Source: Membranipora membranacea (taxonomy: Eukaryota; Bryozoa; Gymnolaemata; Cheilostomatida; Membraniporidae). Taken from it: a stretch of 64,000 nt of DNA. Each line of letters opens with the position of its first letter. The stretch's first letter is position 1. Made by a program: the position numbers and the translations under genes. A model generated the notes under the pieces. It was not told the origin of the DNA. It worked only from the letters and a program-made list of their open reading frames with translations, and ran no database searches. Where the stretch lies: positions 13,702,001-13,766,000 of the forward strand of contig OU612068.1 in the NCBI GenBank assembly GCA_914767715.1. Direction: 5' to 3'. Positions 53,701 to 62,700 of the stretch are shown here, piece after piece.

Positions 53701-56700
53701 TTTGATTTCAGGGTTTTACTTGTACATGACAACAAAGATACCAAACCCGTCCTACACACCGGAGGTGTCAGCCCGTACAGCCATTATAGATTTCACCGTC
53801 ACAATGAAAGGATTGGAGGACCAGCTCCTTGGGAGGGTTATCCTTACAGAGAAATCAGAATTAGAGGCTGAGAAGACCAAACTGATGGAGGACGTAACGT
53901 CTAACAAGAGGAAGATGCAGGAGTTAGAGGACAACCTACTGTATAAACTTACTAGTACTCAGGGCTCACTAGTAGAGGATGAATCACTTATACAGGTAGG
54001 TTTTAATCTGTTTGCTGATTTTTGTGCTCATATAGCCTGATACTGATTGTTTATCAAAAAATATAACAAATAAGTTGTTTAAATTTGTTTATAACATACT
54101 TATATTTACATGAAAACCTCAACAAAAATGTTTAATAATGATAATAATAATAATAACATTGTCTGACGCTTTTAGCATTTTCAAATTCCAAGTAGGTGAA
54201 GTCAAGCTGGTTATATATTTCCATTGACCTGGCCACCTAGGAACTCCACCAGACTACTTTTGCATGTAGGGGGCGCTCCTCAAACTATTGCATAGTTCTA
54301 GCTCTTTACCCGCTGCAATTTTGTCCATAAACTGTCTAAAAAATCACTCCGGAGATGGTTTGCTTGTCATTAAGTTCATCATGTTACTTTGTACTTGTTT
54401 AAATGTTTTTGAACACTTTATTGGCAGGCGTTCATTCCATTTGTTTTCATTCTATTTTGCTTGTTTTTGTTACAGGTTCTCGCAGTTACTAAGACTACGG
54501 CAGCTCAGGTAAGTGAGAAGCTGGTGACTGCTGCCGATACTGAGATTAAGATTAACTACGCTCGAGAAGAGTTCAGACCGGTGGCTTGTCGTGGCAGCAT
54601 CCTGTACTTTCTCATCACTGAGATGTCTATGGTGAACTCGATGTACCAAACATCTCTCAAACAGTTCCTGGGACTGTTTGATATCAGCATGGAGAAATCT
54701 CAAAAGTCACCCATACAAGGTAAATAATACTACGTCATAAACAAGATCCAGAAATCTTTATCACCATGCTTATCATGTTTTGTTACTACTTACTAAGAGA
54801 TGAAGTTTGAGGTAGGTATGGTATTGAATATGGACATGAGCATGAGAAGTTTGAAAATGTCCTAGGGTTAAATAATTGGAAGGATTAAATATCAAATAAA
54901 GATAATGTTCAAAGGGTGAATAGTTATATAGCCAATGACTAAAGTAAGTAAGTTCCTTGTGATGCAACTAAGTTCCTGAAAATAGAATAGCATCCAGCAA
55001 TTCCACATCTTGTTCATGACTACCTTATATGATAGAGAGATATTTTCTTATACAATGTATATTACAGCAAAGAGAATAGCGAATATTATTGAATATCTGA
55101 CGTTTGAGGTATTCCGTTACACCTGCCGAGGGTTGTATGAGACACACAAATTCCTGTTCACTCTTCAACTCGCTCTCAAGATTGACATGGATAAGGGACA
55201 CATCAAGTTTGAAGAGTTTCAGGTAACTATCCTCTTTTTTCTGACATAATCCACCTTTTTGGACCAAAAACAACCAACCAAAACAAAATTATGCTCAATT
55301 CCTTGGTTCAGTGTGTCTGGTCTTGCAATCAATATGAGGTAAAAGATTATTGGCTGCAACTGCAAATTATTCTTCTAAGTGATGGAGTCCTAGGCACAGT
55401 ATTTAGGCTTGTGCATCTCACAAAAACGGAGTAGGAGGTGTTCTCCGCAATATGCGGGTATATTTTTGTGTTAGTTTTCAGTGAAAAGCTATCAAATTAT
55501 GACATATTGAATCATCAGAACTGAATTTGATATAAACACGCTTTGTCACCATAATTTTTCATAGCTATATTTTGGTCCATCCGATCAAATTCCATGGTAC
55601 AGCCACCAAGTTCCACATGTCATACTGTCAACAATCATGGGTAAATGGCCAAAATACATCAGTATGACAGGTGTCTGAATTCAACACTGACATCGAGATT
55701 ACACTATTAACATGTGAATATCTGATCGTGAGAGTCAATTAAGTAGCAGTACCTAACATGTACCCAGCCCTAACTGTTAAAATTGAACACGGGCCGTCTC
55801 ACCAAATTCCTTGTGATGGTACCCTTACTAAGTGAATTAATTTACTCTCTATCGATCAGAGATATACATGCAATAGTAAATCACGTGATCAGTGTGTCCG
55901 AATTCCCCAATTCTAATGGCTGAGCTCGATCTGTTGTTACAGGTGATGGTGAAGGCTGGAGCAGCTCTAGATCTGAATCAGGTACAGCCTAAGCCGTGTA
56001 AATGGATACTGGATATGACCTGGCTAAACCTGGTGGAGCTGAGCAGCAAGCTTAGAGAGTTCAGAGATCTGCTCAATCAGGTTTGTTTACCCCCCCCCCC
56101 CCTCCTCCTCCTCCTCACTACCACCGCAGACCCCACAACTCAGCTCTCATAAAATACTTTGGCACAGAGAAGCTCAAAAATGTTTTAAAATAGTGCATGA
56201 TTGAGAATTAGTTTTGATTCGGTGTTTGGTCAACCATAGGATGAATTCACCAGATAATGAAGTAGCACAAAGTTACAAAACTTAGCAGCACAACTAAATA
56301 ATGGTGTTCTCCATTATGACTGCAACTAAATGAGAAAGAAATCTCCCTTCAATTTTAGCTCTCACTTTTGGAATACTCTCACTGAATATTGTGCCTGCTG
56401 CGGAAATATTTTATTGTGACACATTGTTCTATCGTCAGCTCAACTTATCATTGGTAGATATCGCGTAATGAAAAACAGTGGAAGGCGTGGTTTGATAAGG
56501 AATCCCCAGAGGAGGAGACAATTCCAGACGGATACAGCAACTCTCTGGATACATTCAGACGCCTACTACTAATCCGTTGCTGGTGTCCTGATAGAACTAT
56601 GGCGCAGGCTAGAGCTTACATCGGCGACTCTCTCGGGCAAAGGTATTTATAAAAGATTCATATATTACCAATTTAATGATTATTATTCCGATTTTTTGAT

Positions 56701-59700
56701 TGTGGTTCTCAATAAAAAATTTGATAAATGCATCATCAAATGCTGACAACAATTTCTATAGATAAATTAAGTAAGTGAAATAAAAATAATGAATAAATGA
56801 AATATATAAATTATTGCCTCTAAGTGGAAGCTTAACATTTTTTAACCTCCTAAACCCTAAGACTTATTGTCTTGAATCAATTCTACAGTATTGAGGACGC
56901 TTCTGGCTTATAGTTTTATAGCTTTTTCCTGTTTTCTTCACCTTTTACTCTGTGCTGCCTGTAGATATGCGTCAGCAGTTATTCTGAACCTGGAGGAGAC
57001 TTGGCAGGAGAGTGAACCTCGAGCTCCCCTCATCGGACTTCTCTCGATGGGATCTGATCCTACCACTCAGATAGAGACATTAGCTAAGCGTCACGGCATA
57101 GACTGCAGAGCTATCAGTATGGGTCAGGGGCAGGAGGTACACGCCCGACGACTCGTAGCTAACTTCATGCAGGTGAACTTTCCCAGGCTTTTTACGTTTA
57201 GATTCGAGATAAAACCTTGTTGTAATCTTATGATGATGTAAAACATAGTTTATGTGGGAGTTTTATGAATTTTGTGAAAAATTGTGCGATTCTGAATGAC
57301 CATTCCAAGATATTTTGAATGTAACCTTTCTAGGTTGGACATCCTTACAAAGTTATATTGATGTAAAATATTGTTATTGTGGCCATTTCATGAATCTTGG
57401 TTGTATATTATAATATAACAAGCAAATAAACTACTGCTTTTTACATGAGCCCTGTGTTTTAGCCGGGTATTGAGGCACTATAGACATAGCTGAATATACC
57501 TACGCCATCACAGGGGAACATGCATGTGCTAAGATTGTACATTGTTTTGCTTGCTTATTGATTGTTGTATTGGTTATATTTCTATATGTTTCACTTATAT
57601 TGTACTACATATTGTACTGTATATTGTTTCATCTATTTGCTATATAGAATGGAGGCTGGTGCCTGCTACAGAACTGTCATCTCGGATTAGATTACATGGT
57701 GGAGCTGATGGATACTATTCTAGAGCAGGAGAACATCGACCCGGCATTCAGAGTCTGGATTACCACTGAGATGCATCCTCAGTTCCCGATCACCCTCCTG
57801 CAGATGTCTATTAAGTTCACCAATGAACCTCCTTCTGGTATCAAAGCTGGCCTCAAACGCACATACACAGGTGAGTTACCAAATAAGCTGCAGCCAATTT
57901 ATGCTATTTATTTTGTTGGGGTAATTATTATTTCCATATTAATATAATCCATATAATTGTCAATGCAATTCTCACCAGTATGCTAGTATGGTTGACACAC
58001 AACAGGCTAAACGAAGTTTGGCCCAATCTCCATGCGTTCAAAATTGCTCCCCTTGTTATGCTGTCAATAATAGGATAAAGAAAAGAAAGGATTAAGAACA
58101 TGCATTCATTGCATAGTGCCCCTTGTATATCAATAGAGGGGAGCAACTTCAGAGGGGAGCAACTCCAGATGCGGTCAAAGATGATCATTAATGACAGCCC
58201 ACCATAATGTCACATGAGTTTGATGATCAACAGGAAGTTATTTACACATTTCAAAATCTAGGCTGATCACCATTCAGCATTGCATCATTCGCTCCCATAC
58301 AGAAGACTGCGTGAAAAATGCCTCAATACAATAATTATTTGAAGTCATTAAGATGTATTTATATACCTAAACAATGTTGTATGTATTTGTATGCTTATTA
58401 AGCCTAAATATCCGTAGGTGAAAAGTCAATGGCTTATCTATCTCACCAAAGTTAGAAAGTCAATGGCTTAGCGCTCTCTCACCAAGAGAGTCCGAGAACG
58501 CAAAAAATTATTATTAAACCAAACCGCTAACAAGTTTCATCCATCAATATTAATAAAAGTGTCATAGATGTCAATCAAGAGACGGAGTATAAAACCTTAA
58601 CTCTAATCCTCGTTTGGATCAGTCAATATTCATAACTTGTGGTAGTGGGGAGATAGTCTTAGCAAACATGGTGCTCCTAAATAAGTCTGTGTATTTGGAT
58701 GGAGGGGATACAATCATGTGTGAATATGAGAATGACGATTTGACGTTAGGTCCTTTGTGGATTTGTTTATTTGTGGTGTCTCTGTTGCTGAATCTGTTTG
58801 CTGTAATTGGTAACCTCGTCGTGATAGTAGCGTGCTATATGCAGAGGAAGAGACCACCACTCATTATATATATACAAGCTCTCGCAATCTCCGATCTGAT
58901 ATACGCACTCATAGCCCCATTCTACATCTACAGGTAAGCGAAGCAATCAAAATATATTGTGGTTTGCTGTATTGTGCTTGCATTACAGATATGACTGATT
59001 ACTACATTTAATCCATTTTTTGTGCATTTACAGACAGATGGAAATAGTTGATTTTAAAGTTGATGGTTAGTTCGAAAAGCAATCACTCTTGTCCTCCAAC
59101 TTTACATAATTCAATAATGGGGAAAAAAACTTTATGAATTAGGCTTTTCATTTTTAATGTTGAATTTCGATTTTTTGTAGATTTGTATTCAGCTATTTTC
59201 CGCAACAGACTATCAACTTTTCGTTGCTGGGACGTCTCAACCATCACATCACATTGATAGGCTATACATTTGCCTCCATATCCTGCTGGATTGTTGTGGC
59301 GCTCACTGTGGACCGTCTCATACTAGTCAAACTACCCTACAAAGTTACAGAGCTAAGCACCCCTAAGCGTGCATATATAACCGTAGCACTGATAACTTTA
59401 TTCTGCATCATTTTCAACTCTGTATGGATATACGAGTTCTTTGAGGTACCGGTGACTATGTACCCCTGCAGCGGACTGTGGAGTATCCCCGCCGAGGTTA
59501 TAAAGCCTGACGGTAGTACACATATCCCGATACGTTATCAGGGGGGTTACACCACGTATTCTGTAGTCAGTTCAGTGCTGCTTCTCTACGCCCTACCCGT
59601 ACTCATCATTGTCCTTTGTAATAGCTTCATCTTCCAAGCTTTCACTAACAGTAAAGTATACTCTGCTGGTAAAAGCACCAAATACAGAAATAAACGGAGG

Positions 59701-62700
59701 AGGGAATTGCGCCTCACTAAGATGATTCTTGTTGTCAGCGTGCTGTTTGTGGTCTGTAACATGCCGGACATTATCACAAGACTTCTTTGGAAGTTTATCG
59801 ATGTGAAAATCGTGGCATACATACAGCCATTTTCTCATCTTTTCCTCATGGTGAACGCTGCAGCTAACTTCGTAGTATACTCACTGATGAACAGACATTT
59901 ATTCAGTACGATACTCAAGATGACGAGGCGGGCTTTCAAGTGTAGTCAGGCGGAGCCGGACAGTGACAGACTACCTACAGCCTCAGACTCCGGAGTAGAT
60001 ACTGTAGATAGACCTGATGAAATTGACACAAAAGTCAGCAAAATTTCCAAGTCTACTAAAGTTGAAATCGTGCCTGATACATGCTCTGAATTGCTGTAAA
60101 TTTTTAAATTAACAATACCTTAAGTTCATCCACAGGATTGGGAGTTAATCGCTGCCTCACATCTTTTATCTTTCACATTTTTAGAACCCATTTGCTCTCA
60201 GTAATATTGTATTTTTTCATAATGTTATGCTGGTAAGTTCAGTACAAATAAAGCATCTATATATTTATTGAATTAATACTTTAGCGCAGGATTTCCTAGG
60301 GATATGATGCAATCGTATTAGATATGATATTGTCAGGTGCCGCTAATGATTTACAGGCATATTTTTATTGTCCAAATCATGTTTAACTCCTCAGTTGCCG
60401 CTTTTTAAGAATTATCTGTATGGCTACACTTTTCTCCTGCATGAGTTTCAATTTCATCACTTTTTCTCTTCCACAACAAGCCAGCTGTCTATTTTTTTCC
60501 ATCACTCAATCTCAATGCTCCAAAATGTTGCGTCAATCTCCATAAGATGATGTTGCTTACCCAATAGAAAGTCTCAATATAAATATAGTTATGATTACAT
60601 TTTTATTATAATTGACGATGTGCAGTTAATTAATAGATAATTTATATCAATATAACAAATATAAAATCAGTGCTTGAAGGTTATGATACCGGCGCTTGCA
60701 GATTTAATCAAAAATGATATCATCCCTTGAGTTTGAGCTTTGACTATGTCGCCGCCGTCATTCAATGTGAAGATTATCTCACAGTCAATGAAGGCCGATA
60801 AATATTTTCTCTATACATATTGTTGCAGTCCAAATGAGAGAACTATGGTATCACAAAGTTAAAAGCCAAAGTTCCAATTTAATATAAAAAATATAGGCTT
60901 TTTCCACGCCAATCTTTTTGCCATCATATATCCGTTGATGCCATATGAAGACGTATGATTGCCCCATGATTACGTTGTATATAAAAACCCCAACCGTTGA
61001 ACCTGAAATAAATGACAATTATCTTCAATAATAATGAAGAGGACGAAACTTTCTTGTCCTTTCCTGGATTTGGACTAGGACTAGGACTAGGACTAGGACA
61101 AGGGCCACAAACCAGTTATTTGCTTGTCGAAAAGCTCACTGCGGTTTCCATCTTGCTATCAATTGTATAATTTATTCTACCGCAAAAATTTTGGGAAATG
61201 TCGCTGATATTTTGAGGAAATGTCTATGTGACTTTGTTCTCTTAGTTCATACAATTGCTGGCCAAACCTGGAATATATAGTTTGTAGTACGTTTGACCTC
61301 TGTGTCCAAGTTTCACAATGTCATCTCTTCTTCATTCACACAATTGTGAATTGTGTAACCTGTCTTTGACAAGCCTCATTTCAAGCTTTATTAACAAACT
61401 TTAATCCAAACTTTCGCAAGACAAGATAATGGGGTCAAGTATCCAGTTTTTTGCAACCGGCAGGGTTCAAGGGTCCTATTGTAAGAAAATAATTTAAACT
61501 CTTCACTTTTTTTCGGATTAATATTATCTGAACAATACATGTGACCTTGTCCTATAAGCCTGTGGCTTATAATAATTATTCTAGATTACTATGAATACTA
61601 CAGACGCTCATTACAGCTTTACTATGATAATCACTGTAATAAAAATATAATACTATGAAATTGTGTTACTCTATAAACAAATCACAACTGATCTCAAAAA
61701 TTATAAATTCTTTCCCAAAGCAATCCTCAATTTGCGAGTCCAGTTATCCTTGATTTATGATATGGATCAAATTATTTCACAACTTTCCTTTGTCGCAGGA
61801 CTAGATAATCCTGATACGGAATGTTGATATGAGCTCCATTTTTTGCTTCTTAAGAGTGCAATAGAATAATATTCTCACGCGCACCTAGTCACCTATGCAT
61901 TTTTATTTGTGTTTTGCAATGCAGTCGCAGATATAATCCGTCTGAAACAAACAAAAAAAACAAATTTGAACCTTGTTATTTACATAGGGAATTGTCTGGT
62001 GTTGTTCGAGTTTCTTTTCCGGGTTTTATTTTATCATATTGAAAAGGATACAACATAAATGATCATTTCACTTGCAGGCTTTGTCCAGACCAGCCAAATG
62101 TCAGGGGAACAAAATCCAAAATACTTTCATCTTGTTTTGTGTTGCTCAACCCAATATAACTAACACATAGCCAGTATTACCATAATATTTATTGCCATTC
62201 TGAATTATACAAAGTGTGCAATGAAAAACAAAAACGCTCTGATTACAGGTATGACACAGGATTTTCTGGATATAAGTAACATGATACAGTGGAGGCCGAT
62301 GCTGTACGCTATCTCCTTCCTCCATACCGTCGTACAGGAGCGTAGGAAGTTTGGCCCTCTGGGCTGGAATATCCCCTACGAGTTCAATCAGTCTGACTGG
62401 GGCGCCACCGTCCAGTTCTTCCAGAACCACCTCGACGATTGTGACATAAAGAAAGGCGTATCCTGGAACACGGTATGTCGTTATTAAAATCGCCTGACAA
62501 AATAACCTAACCGAAACCCACGCCTAAAACAAGGAGTAAACAGCCAATAAAAGTTTGTGGTTATGTGGTATATAAATATATATTGAAATTTATGGAATTT
62601 TGAAAGTAATTATCACCAATCACCATATCCCCAACTCCTTTTGTCCTACACTTTTCCTGGTGCACATTTTTCAATCAGTTGTTTGTGATAGCTGTGTGTC

